Positions 6,718-13,788 of a DNA stretch of 14,994 bases are shown piece after piece. Position numbers and translations under genes: made by a program. Position 1 is the first letter of the stretch. Every line of letters begins with the position of its first letter. Below the pieces are notes generated by a model. The model saw only the letters and a list, made by a program, of their open reading frames with translations, had not been told where the DNA came from and did no database searches. The DNA comes from Synechococcus sp. UW140. Lineage in GTDB: Bacteria > Cyanobacteriota > Cyanobacteriia > PCC-6307 > Cyanobiaceae. Where the stretch lies: assembly GCA_945878795.1 (NCBI GenBank), contig CAMDWF010000019.1, forward strand, positions 1 to 14,994, read 5' to 3'.

Positions 6718-7007
6718 AGTTTGAACTGTATTCGAATTAATTAAATTTAAAGAATGAAAAGTTGGTGAATCAATGATCTGCTTTTATTAATTTCTCTCTA
6801 GTCCAGAGGAGTGCGCCTCTCAGCATGTTGGAATTGCCAAGAGGTGTATAGACACATAAATTGGCATTTTAGGATCAATGGCCTAGAACGCAACCAGTTA
6901 TAAAGTGTTAGCAGAGCTTATTCTCTAATTGACATTCTTGCGCAAGTAATATGAAAGAGTTGTTTTTCGTTGAGATCTATTGGGAATCTCTCTGAGCGAA
7001 ATGGGGG
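6718..7007 (+). other. AT-rich cassette 3' region, no gene seen
   Basis: 290 bp of AT-rich sequence between the membrane-protein gene and attC C. Only tiny frames occur. A weak dyad AGAGG/CCTCT (6805-6820) has no T-run after it. The long untranslated stretch before the recombination site is unusual but not unknown for cassettes. Confidence 0.4.
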
Positions 7008-7091
7008 GCCTAACATCAAGATACAGAAGACGGGGCGCAAGGTGGCTTCTGTGCTTAGGTTTTTACCCGCTTCTGATCTGGAGCGTTATCC
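7008..7091 (+). repeat. attC-like integron recombination site C
   Basis: Outer boxes are GCCTAAC (7008-7014) and GTTATCC (7085-7091). GAT (7020-7022) pairs with ATC (7076-7078), CAGAAG (7024-7029) with CTTCTG (7070-7075), and CGGG (7031-7034) with CCCG (7066-7069). Unpaired A7018, A7023 and A7030 all lie on the 5' arm, the same pattern and polarity as site A. The spacer is AT facing GAGC, and the loop is about 31 bases. The 3' box departs from GTTRRRY at one place (GTTATCC). The hicA GTG begins 58 bp downstream, a normal start for the next cassette. Confidence 0.75.
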
Positions 7092-7148
7092 GTATCGGCA
7101 AACCTTTGAGAGGTAGCTGCGACTGGTAGCGTTGAGCAGTACCATGGT

Positions 7149-7352
7149 GTGACGAAGCGGAAGCACCAGCGCACTCTTGAGCCGATCTTCTCCCGTCCCG
7201 TAAGCGGCACTTTGCCGTGGAGGGACATTGAAGCCCTGTCTCAAGAGCTTGGTGGGGAGGTAAGCGAGAGGGCTGGCAGCCGGGTCGCGGTTGTTCTGTT
7301 TGGCGAAGTCAGGGTCTTTCACAGACCCCACCCATCGCCTGCAACGGAGTGA
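7149..7352 (+). CDS. hicA: HicA-family toxin, C-terminally shortened
   Basis: 67 residues from a GTG. The sequence RTLEPIFSRPVSGTLPWRDIEALSQELGGEVSER, then GSRVAVVLFGEVRVFHRPHPSP, is typical of the HicA type found upstream of a long HicB, with the catalytic His in VFHRPHP. Relatives usually continue with a final helix of about 15-20 residues (pattern VxxIRKWLxxxGV); here the frame stops right after HPSPATE. Either this is a naturally short form or the end was lost by a small deletion that spared the hicB ribosome binding site (GGAG, 7346-7349). An ATG at 7144 is followed at once by a stop, so GTG 7149 is used. It is first in the fourth cassette; the toxin-first order differs from the hic pair at 5060. 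Confidence 0.85.
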   Translation: MTKRKHQRTLEPIFSRPVSGTLPWRDIEALSQELGGEVSERAGSRVAVVLFGEVRVFHRPHPSPATE

Positions 7353-7356
7353 CACC

Positions 7357-7689
7357 ATGAATCTGATGAAAGTGGACGGCTACAACGCCAGGATTGAGTA
7401 CGACGAGGAATCAGATCAGTTTCGTGGAGAGATTCTTGGCATTTCTGGAGGGGCGGATTTCTATGGTTCAAGTCCAGATGAGCTTCGCCGTGAGTTCAAG
7501 AAATCACTGGACCTCTTTCTTGAGGTCTGCAAGCAGCAAGGGATTGAGCCACGTAGACAGTATTCAGGCAAGTTCAATCTTCGGTTTCCTCCTGAACTGC
7601 ATGAGAAGCTGGCGATGACTGCGGAGGTACAGGGGAAGAGTCTCAACACGCTTGCTCAGGAAGCACTCCAGAGGAGTGTCACGACATAG
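7357..7689 (+). CDS. hicB: HicB-family antitoxin, long form with RHH domain
   Basis: 110 residues. Residues about 1-68 form the HicB partial RNase H-like domain (YNARIEYDEESDQFRGEILG ... ADFYGSSPDELRREFKKSLDLFLEVC). Residues about 72-108 form an Arc/ribbon-helix-helix DNA-binding domain (GKFNLRFPPELHEKLAMTAE, then LNTLAQEALQRSV). GGAG (7346-7349) lies 7 bp before the ATG, and the gene starts 4 bp after the hicA stop, so the pair is co-translated. It should bind HicA and repress its own promoter. It ends 10 bp before the attC remnant D, matching its place as last gene of a cassette. Confidence 0.92.
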   Translation: MNLMKVDGYNARIEYDEESDQFRGEILGISGGADFYGSSPDELRREFKKSLDLFLEVCKQQGIEPRRQYSGKFNLRFPPELHEKLAMTAEVQGKSLNTLAQEALQRSVTT

Positions 7690-7699
7690 ATAGAGGAAC

Positions 7700-7781
7700 G
7701 TATAACAAGCCCTTCGTGTGGACAGGCCACCACCAGCTATCAGCTACGCCTCCCCAGGCACCTTGCCTGCCAATCAGGGGC
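7700..7781 (+). repeat. attC-like site D, 3' box lost
   Basis: The 5' arm reads GTATAAC-AA-GCCCTT-C-GTGTGG-A-CAGG (7700-7726), near-identical to site A. The 3' arm CCTGCCAATCAGGGGC (7766-7781) still pairs with it, with C7715 and A7722 unpaired as in A. Where the final GC-GTTRRRY box should follow, the sequence passes into a drmD fragment sharing GCCCGCAG at the join. The site resembles A in the loop too (GGCCACCACC...CCTTGCCTGCC), suggesting one family of sites. Without the 3' box it should not recombine normally. Confidence 0.7.
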
Positions 7782-7934
7782 CCGCAGTGGCGCCTGGGAC
7801 AGGCCCGGATCGGTGCTGGTGACGCAGTCCCACTGCAGGGTGTGCAAATAACTGGAGAGCACCCGGCCATTGACGCCGTCATCCAGGCAGGCCATGCGCA
7901 CAACCGTGTCACCGCCTGCCCGCTCCGGCGGCCG
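7780..7934 (-). pseudogene. 155-bp drmD fragment with internal deletion
   Basis: These bases match 1228-1478 of the drmD gene in the same orientation, without gaps except one 96-bp deletion. The minus-strand translation reads GGDTVVRMACLDDGVNGRVL joined directly to SSYLHTLQWDCVTSTDPG. In the longer gene 32 residues lie between them. The deletion falls between two copies of CACCCG (1308-1313 and 1404-1409), leaving one at 7860-7865. Several base changes separate the copies, so this is not a very recent duplicate. It is too short to be functional. Confidence 0.9.
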
Positions 7935-8063
7935 GGCCGATCGGCAGCTGGCAAAGGCTGTCCATTCAGGCAGCATGGAACAACTGCAAACACCGCCATG
8001 GCACCACCCCGGCAGCGACCCAGTGGTTTCGGCACCAGTCCAGCCAGCACCTGGGAAATCGGC

Positions 8064-9581
8064 ATGGCCCGTCTGCCTTTTTTCGTGCCGGGCGATGACG
8101 GGCAGACGATCAGACCGCTGGTCGCCCTGGTGATGGATGGCAGCGGCCCGATCCGTGCCACGGCGATGGGCCATCCCGAGCACCCCAGCGAAGCACTGGC
8201 AAAGGCCCTGCAGGAAGCCATCCACAATCCTCACAGCGGCCTCCAGCCAGGCAGTCCGCAGCAGGTGACGGTGCCCAGCGCCCGGCTGCTTGAGGAGTTG
8301 CGTCCCCTGTTGCCGGGCGTGGCGATCGAGGTGGGGCCCACGCCGCGGCTCGACGACGCGATGGCGGCGCTACGGGAGGATTTTCAGGTGCAGCGGCAGC
8401 TTGGAGACGACCAGGCGATGCACACCTACCTGACGGCCGATGTCACGCCGGAGGCGATGGCCGGCTTCTTCGAGGCGGCGGCAGCGTTGTACGAACGCAA
8501 GCCCTGGCAGGTGATTCCCAGCGACGCTCCCCTGTTTCAGGTGAGTTCCACGGCCCTGGGAATCCGCAGCTGGACCGGCTGCGTGATCGGCCAGAACCGT
8601 GAGAGTTTTGCCGTGATCATGTTTGATTCAATCGCGGCCTACGAGCACTACGTCCATCTGGCCAAAATCGCCGAACGGGAAGGCAAGAAGCCCGTCGCAG
8701 ACTTTCCCCGTCAACGGGCAATCAACTATGAAGCCAAAGCTGCCATGCCGGCGAGGCTGCTCAAGGAGATCGCCAGGTACCACTGGCCCGTGGCCAAGGG
8801 CGATGGCTATCCCACCGTGATGCTGATCGAGCCCGATCTGGTGCTGGCACCGCCCACTTTGGTAGATCTGGGGCGGCTGGAGGGGGTGGCGCGGGCCCTG
8901 GTGCAGCTGATCGACGACATCCCGGATCTGACCCGCCGTTGGCAGGGCCCTGAGGTGTTGCGAAAGCGCTATCGCGTGGCGGTGCAGGGGGAGGTGGTGT
9001 CAATGACGATCGGCATGGCCTGCGATGCCCCGGTTGCGCGCAGCCAGGAGCGGCAGGAGCGGGTGCCAGCGGCCCTGCAGACGAAGGTGGACGCCCTGAT
9101 GCAGAGCATCGATGGCTTCTGCGAGCGCCATCTCAATGCGGAGTACCGGCAGCTGTTGCTTGCAGCGGTCTGCGCCCTGGCCCGCAAGCGCCCTTCACCG
9201 TTGCTGGCCGGCCGCGAACCATCCTGGTGCGCCGGGATTGTGCATGCGATCGGCATGGCGAACTTCCTGTTCGACAAAACGCAGACGCCCCATTGCAAGG
9301 CGCCCGAGATCTATGCCGCTTTCGGTGTCTCCGCCCAGACCGGCCAGGCCCACTCGAAGAAGGTGCGCGACCTGCTCAAGATTGGAGCTTTCGACCCGAA
9401 GTGGACCTTGCCCAGCAAGCTGGACGATTCGCCGCTGGCTTGGATGCTGGAGGTGGATGGCTTCATCGTGGACATCCGCACCATGCCGCTCGACATCCAG
9501 ATCCAAGCCTGTGCGCAGGGGCTGATTCCCTATGTGCCTGCCATGCGGCGCGACGAGCTGGCGTCCCCCGGAGTGTTGTAA
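8064..9581 (+). CDS. DUF6930/DUF6398-type protein of unknown function
   Basis: 505 residues from ATG 8064 (MARLPFFVPGDDGQTIRP); GGGAAA lies a few bases upstream. The frame is open further left to 7716, but that part runs through attC D and the drmD fragment and is not protein-like. Residues about 1-110 contain IRPLVALVMDGSGPIRAT and PSARLLEELRPLLPGVAIEV, a pattern I associate with DUF6930. Residues about 120-330 include GFFEAAAALYERKPWQVIPSDAPLF. Residues about 343-500 match DUF6398: MQSIDGFCERHLNAEYRQL, ARKRPSPLLAGREPSW, NFLFDKTQTPHC, an HTH-like AAFGVSAQTGQAHSKKVRDLL, and WMLEVDGFIVDIRTMP. No membrane or secretion signal is seen. The helix-turn-helix-like stretch hints at nucleic-acid binding; biochemical function is unknown. 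It stands alone, immediately after the rearranged end of the cassette array. Confidence 0.75.
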   Translation: MARLPFFVPGDDGQTIRPLVALVMDGSGPIRATAMGHPEHPSEALAKALQEAIHNPHSGLQPGSPQQVTVPSARLLEELRPLLPGVAIEVGPTPRLDDAMAALREDFQVQRQLGDDQAMHTYLTADVTPEAMAGFFEAAAALYERKPWQVIPSDAPLFQVSSTALGIRSWTGCVIGQNRESFAVIMFDSIAAYEHYVHLAKIAEREGKKPVADFPRQRAINYEAKAAMPARLLKEIARYHWPVAKGDGYPTVMLIEPDLVLAPPTLVDLGRLEGVARALVQLIDDIPDLTRRWQGPEVLRKRYRVAVQGEVVSMTIGMACDAPVARSQERQERVPAALQTKVDALMQSIDGFCERHLNAEYRQLLLAAVCALARKRPSPLLAGREPSWCAGIVHAIGMANFLFDKTQTPHCKAPEIYAAFGVSAQTGQAHSKKVRDLLKIGAFDPKWTLPSKLDDSPLAWMLEVDGFIVDIRTMPLDIQIQACAQGLIPYVPAMRRDELASPGVL

Positions 9582-9901
9582 CTCCCTTGGCACCCCCACC
9601 CCGGTACGGGTGTGCCGCGGTAACGCCGGCACCCTCTTCGCCCTGGTGCGGCGCCCCGAACAGCAAGATTTCGCTCAAGACCTGGTGGGCCAGCCCGCCT
9701 AAGGTTGGTTGGATTTGCACCTAAAGCGTGGATTCAGCCCCCCGCACCGTTTGCCCGCGCCAAGTTTACGGTCGATTCAATCGATTTGATCGGCCTGGAG
9801 TCCTGGCAGTTTGATTCGCTCACCGGCTCCAACAGCTGCCTTGCCGATGGCGGCAGCCCGGCCCAGCCCCCAATTCCCTAGCTCCCGATGCTTCTGCCGC
9901 C
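9582..9901 (+). other. 320-bp gap, possible gene remnants only
   Basis: Two short frames look mildly protein-like but match nothing I know. One ends at a TAA (9700-9702) and reads GNAGTLFALVRRPEQQDFAQ. The other ends at a TAG (9879-9881) and reads AKFTVDSIDLIGLESWQFDS. They are in different frames and could be pieces of one decayed gene. No clear promoter for the operon that follows was found. Confidence 0.35.
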
Positions 9902-12055
9902 ATGGTGATCAAACTCTTCCGCAAGCTGGGTGTCCAATCCAAGGTGCTGGCCATGGTGCTGCTGGCCAGCCTGCTGAGCCTCTTGCTCACCGGCCTGGTG
10001 AGCTACAGCATCGGCAGCAATGTGCTCACCACTGCGGTCACGAATCAATTGGTGGCCCTGCGCAACAGCCGCGCGGAGGCGTTGCAGGATTACTTCGGCT
10101 TCCTCAGCAACCACGTGCTCACAATGAGCGAGGGCTTTCTGGTGATTGATGGCCTCAAGGATTTTCGTGCCGCCTTCCCCAAGCTTCAGAACACCACGCT
10201 TAGCGCGGAGCAGCAGAAAAAACTCGTTGCCTATTACACCGATGTTTTTATACCCAAGCTCAAAAAGAATTTAGAGGGCGAGCCTGCCCTCGCCACCTAT
10301 CTGCCCAATACTCCTACCGATCGCTACCTCACCTATCACTACACGGCCAACAATCCCCGCGCCCCGCATCTAGATGAGTTGGAGGATGCTGGTGATGGTA
10401 GTGAATACAGTGCTGTGCATCGAAAATATGCTAAACGCTTTCACCGCCTTACCGAGGTTTTTGGTTATCGCGATATCTTTCTTGTTGATATTGACAGTGG
10501 TAACGTTTTATTTTCCGTGGCAAAAGAGGCGGATATGGGCTCCAATCTCAAGACCGGAATTTATGCGGATACGGCTCTTGGCAAAACTTTTGATGAGATT
10601 CGCAAATCGCGCGATCCTTACTTTGTTTATATTTCCGATTTTGAGCACTACAAGGCCAGTTTTGGTGAGCCTGCCTTTTTCATTGGCTCCACCGTGTTTG
10701 ATGGCGATAAGTTTATCGGTGCCCTGATCTATCAAATCAATCCTGAGCAGATCGATCGAGTGATGACCTTCAACAAGAAGTGGGAGGATAAGGGACTTGG
10801 CAAAACTGGTGAGTCTTTTCTGGTGGGCCAGGATTTCAAGTTACGCTCCTCCTTCAGGGAGTTTCTGGAAAACCCAGATCAATATTTCCAAACCCTTCGT
10901 TCTAAAGGAGTTTCGCAAGAGAAGATTGATTGGATCAAGAGGGCCAATAGTCCGGTACTTATTCAAGAGGTGAAAACCGAGGGAGCAAAGCGCTCTCTCG
11001 CCGGCCAGACCGGTGAGGCTGAAGAGCTTGATTACCGGGGTAAGCGGGTGTTGAAGTCTTTTCAGCCGATCCGGATTGGCAATTTTGAGTTGGGGTTGGT
11101 GGCCAAGATTGATAAGGCTGAAGCGCTGCAGGGGGTGCGCCGTCTGCGCGATGCCCTGCTGCTGCTGGGCGCCATCCTGATCCCCCTGCTCACCCTGATG
11201 TCCCTCGCGCTGGCGCGCACTTTCATCCGGCCGATTCAGCGCTTGATAGGTGCCACCAAGCAGATCATTGCCGGCGATAGTGCCGTGCAAGTCAAGGTGG
11301 ATTCCGAGGATGAGTTCGGCGAACTTTCCCACTCCTTCAACAGCATGGCTCAAACCCTGCAGCAGCGGGAGGAGTCGATCCGCTCCCAGCTGCAGGAGAA
11401 CGACCGGCTGCTGCTCAACATCCTGCCGGCCCGCACGGCAGAACGGCTCAAGCAGGGCGAACAGTCGATCACCGAGCAATATCCGAGCGTCAGCGTGCTC
11501 TACGCCGATCTCGAAGGCTTCCAGGACCTTTCTTCCGAACTGGAGCCCGACCAGGCGATCGTGGTGCTCAACGAATTGATCGGCGCCTTCGATGATGCCG
11601 CTGAACGCTGCGGCGTCGAGAAGTTGCGCAGCACCGGCTCCAATTATCTGGCGGTCTGCGGCCTTTCGGTGCCGCGGATCGACGACGAGAAGCGCACGGT
11701 GGAGCTGGCCCTGGCCATGCTGCAGGTGGTGGACCGGCTCAGCGCCAAGCATGGCGTGCGGCTCAGCCTCGATATCGGCATCCACGCCGGCGCCCTGGCG
11801 GCCGGGGTGGTGGGCAGTGGCAAGTTCTACTACGACGTCTGGGGCGAAACCGTGACCATCGCCCGGGCGATCCACATCTCCCCCAAGCAAAACGTGATTC
11901 AGGTCACCGAGCCGGTGCGGCGGGCCCTCGATGGGCTCTATAGCTTCGAGCCGCTGCCGCCCGTTGAAGTCAAGGGCGAGGGAGTCATCCCCATCTGGGA
12001 GCTGACCCGCTTGGATCCCGCCCTGGTTGCCGTTGCTGTGGGAGGCGCAACATGA
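9902..12055 (+). CDS. Membrane Cache-like/HAMP/class III cyclase-like protein with altered active site
   Basis: 717 residues. TM1 is at about 14-36. A large extracytoplasmic region of about 370 residues is probably a double-Cache sensor (FGYRDIFLVDIDSGNVLFSV, then KTGESFLVGQDFKLRS). TM2 is at about 417-438 and HAMP at about 435-483 (RPIQRLIGATKQIIAGD ... DEFGELSHSFNSMA). A coiled linker (LLLNILPARTAERLK) precedes a class III nucleotidyl cyclase domain at about 527-690. The first metal Asp is kept (Asp536, LYADLEGF). At the second metal position the usual GD reads GS (Ser580 in STGSNYLAVCGL), and the preceding Lys is Arg576. Asp645 (YDVWGET) is kept. The transition-state Asn is Thr652 and the Arg is displaced (VTIARAI, Arg655). 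Catalysis is therefore doubtful: it may be a pseudo-cyclase or need a partner. The stop overlaps the channel gene (ATGA). No strong ribosome binding site precedes the ATG. Confidence 0.88.
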   Translation: MVIKLFRKLGVQSKVLAMVLLASLLSLLLTGLVSYSIGSNVLTTAVTNQLVALRNSRAEALQDYFGFLSNHVLTMSEGFLVIDGLKDFRAAFPKLQNTTLSAEQQKKLVAYYTDVFIPKLKKNLEGEPALATYLPNTPTDRYLTYHYTANNPRAPHLDELEDAGDGSEYSAVHRKYAKRFHRLTEVFGYRDIFLVDIDSGNVLFSVAKEADMGSNLKTGIYADTALGKTFDEIRKSRDPYFVYISDFEHYKASFGEPAFFIGSTVFDGDKFIGALIYQINPEQIDRVMTFNKKWEDKGLGKTGESFLVGQDFKLRSSFREFLENPDQYFQTLRSKGVSQEKIDWIKRANSPVLIQEVKTEGAKRSLAGQTGEAEELDYRGKRVLKSFQPIRIGNFELGLVAKIDKAEALQGVRRLRDALLLLGAILIPLLTLMSLALARTFIRPIQRLIGATKQIIAGDSAVQVKVDSEDEFGELSHSFNSMAQTLQQREESIRSQLQENDRLLLNILPARTAERLKQGEQSITEQYPSVSVLYADLEGFQDLSSELEPDQAIVVLNELIGAFDDAAERCGVEKLRSTGSNYLAVCGLSVPRIDDEKRTVELALAMLQVVDRLSAKHGVRLSLDIGIHAGALAAGVVGSGKFYYDVWGETVTIARAIHISPKQNVIQVTEPVRRALDGLYSFEPLPPVEVKGEGVIPIWELTRLDPALVAVAVGGAT

Positions 12056-13686
12056 GCAGTGCGCTCCTGTTCGCTGCCGCAGCCGCCAGCTCGGCCGCTG
12101 CCCCCGCCAGCGGCGCTGGCGGCAGGGCAACCCTGATCGGGCCGGGCGCCGTGGCGGCGGCAGCCCTCGGACAGGTCAATCCGTTCTGGGTGTTCGTGCT
12201 GGTGCTGGGCTTCCCGCTGCTGATGCTGCTGCTCGGCGAGGCCCTGCGTTGGCTGCAGCGCCATCAACCGGTCTTCGTGGCGCCGCTGGCCATCCTGCGC
12301 AACTGGACCCTGCCGTCCCTGGCCTTCTATCTGCTGCTGGTGGCTCTGTTGGCGCGGCCCCGATCGGCCGTGGGGGTGCGGATCAGCGAGACCCTGGTGT
12401 GGCTCACCCTGATTCTGGCGGCCCTCTCGCTGCTCAATGTGATCCTGTTTGAGGGGGCACCGCAGGGCAGCTGGCAGGCCAAGGTGCCCAAGCTGTTCCG
12501 GGATCTGGGCAGCTTCCTGCTGGTGCTGATCGGCTCGGCGATCGTGCTCTCCAGCGTCTGGGGTGCCGATCTGGGCGGCTTCCTCACCGCCCTGGGGGTG
12601 GGATCCCTGGTGCTGGGTCTGGCCCTGCAGGACAGCCTCGGCAACATCTTTTCCGGCGTGGCCCTGCTGTTCGAGCAGCCGATCAGCATGGGTGACTGGG
12701 TGCAGATCGGCGACAGCCTCGGCCAGGTGGTGGAGGTGAACTGGCGCTCGGTGCACCTCAAGACCATGAATGACGATCTGAGGGTGATCCCGAACGCGGA
12801 ACTCGCCAAGGGCCAATTCATCAACTTCAGCCGTCCCACACCCCTGCATCGAGAGGAGGTTCCGATCTCCTTCTCCTACGACGATCCCCCCAATCGGGTG
12901 CGCCAGCTGCTGATTAGCGCGGTGCTGGAAATACCCGGTGTGCTCAGCACGCCGCCGCCGGATGTGGTGGTGGTGAGTTATGGCGATTTCGCGATCAACT
13001 ACAAGGTGCAGGTCTTTGCGCCCGATTTCTTGACCGGTGCGGGCATTCAGGATGAGATCAACCGGCGCATCTGGTATCTGGCCAAGCGCCATGGCCTCAC
13101 GATGCCCTACCCGATGCAGCAGGAGGTTCCCTACGAGTGCACCGCCCCCACGCCCGTGGAGCAGGGTGTGGCCTCGCTGCAATTGCTAAAGAGCACACCC
13201 GGCTTCGCCTCCCTCTCCAGCGAACGGCTGGAGCAGCTGCTGGCCGAGTGCGAGGTCCGCTCTTACGCCACCCACGAGGTGGTGCTGCATCGCCTGATGC
13301 CCCTCGATGGCCTCTACCTGATCCTGAGCGGCGAGGCCGAGCTGGTGCTGCCCGATGCCACGGGTCGGCCCTGCAGCCTGGGGGTGTTGCTGCGGGGGGA
13401 ATGCTTCGGCGAGAAGAGCTCGCTGCTGCATGGCCGCATCGCCGAAACCACCGTGCTCGCCTGCGATGACCTCGAGGTGCTGGTGATCCCCTACGAGCGT
13501 CTGCAGGAGGTGCTGGTGGAATCCCCGCGCCTGGCCGCCGACCTGGACGAGGTGATCGAGATCCGTCAGAGGGCCGTGGCCAAGGTGCTGGAGGGAGGGC
13601 TGCAGCGGCGGGGATCTGCGGGAACCCCTTTGCCAGAACCTCTTGAAGGCCCGGTGGTTGGTGGGAGGGCCTCTGGGGGTGTGTAG
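12052..13686 (+). CDS. MscS-family channel with C-terminal cyclic-nucleotide-binding domain (bCNG type)
   Basis: 544 residues. An Ala-rich N-terminus is followed by hydrophobic segments at about 44-65, 86-100, 109-132 and 150-170. The pore helix and beta domain follow from about 174 (FLTALGVGSLVLGLALQD, SLGNIFSGVALLFEQP, then GDWVQIGDSLGQVVEVNWRS and VIPNAELAKGQFINFSRP), all classic MscS motifs. From about 377 to 510 comes a cNMP-binding domain with its phosphate-binding cassette: Glu454 in CFGEKSSLL and Arg462 in HGRIAETTVLA, both present, so ligand binding is plausible. This architecture is the bCNG branch of the MscS superfamily, described as gated by cyclic nucleotides rather than tension. 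A ribosome binding site GGGAGG (12040-12045) lies 6 bp before the ATG inside the upstream cyclase-like gene, and the two genes overlap by 4 bp. The Gly/Pro-rich tail (about 520-544) looks disordered. Confidence 0.92.
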   Translation: MSSALLFAAAAASSAAAPASGAGGRATLIGPGAVAAAALGQVNPFWVFVLVLGFPLLMLLLGEALRWLQRHQPVFVAPLAILRNWTLPSLAFYLLLVALLARPRSAVGVRISETLVWLTLILAALSLLNVILFEGAPQGSWQAKVPKLFRDLGSFLLVLIGSAIVLSSVWGADLGGFLTALGVGSLVLGLALQDSLGNIFSGVALLFEQPISMGDWVQIGDSLGQVVEVNWRSVHLKTMNDDLRVIPNAELAKGQFINFSRPTPLHREEVPISFSYDDPPNRVRQLLISAVLEIPGVLSTPPPDVVVVSYGDFAINYKVQVFAPDFLTGAGIQDEINRRIWYLAKRHGLTMPYPMQQEVPYECTAPTPVEQGVASLQLLKSTPGFASLSSERLEQLLAECEVRSYATHEVVLHRLMPLDGLYLILSGEAELVLPDATGRPCSLGVLLRGECFGEKSSLLHGRIAETTVLACDDLEVLVIPYERLQEVLVESPRLAADLDEVIEIRQRAVAKVLEGGLQRRGSAGTPLPEPLEGPVVGGRASGGV

Positions 13687-13691
13687 AGATT

Positions 13692-13732
13692 GCTGGGCTG
13701 AGAGGCTGGGCTGAGAGGACTGGGCTGGGAGG
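13692..13732 (+). repeat. 13-bp tandem repeat, about three copies
   Basis: GCTGGGCTGAGAG occurs twice head to tail (13692-13704, 13705-13717), followed by a degenerate copy (13718-13732). It begins 5 bp after the channel gene's stop, in the gap between the convergent channel and ATPase genes. It is G-rich on this strand. No ordinary hairpin terminator was recognised nearby. Confidence 0.8.
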
Positions 13733-13788
13733 TGATGGGCGCGGCTCGGCCACGAAGCTGGCGAAGACGGGTCGACCCCGGCCAGCGA

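Noticed and set aside
7127..7141. GCGTTGAGC (7133-7141) as an alternative 3' box for attC C
   Set aside because: GTTGAGC fits GTTRRRY, but the bases before it do not pair with the 5' arm; the box at 7085-7091 gives an extended stem with bulged bases.
10841..13182. Two long minus-strand open frames (10841-12130 and 11938-13182, over 400 codons each)
   Set aside because: They lie antisense to well-supported cyclase-like and MscS genes, are rich in His, Gln, Gly and Arg, and show no family motif; they are shadows of GC-rich coding DNA.
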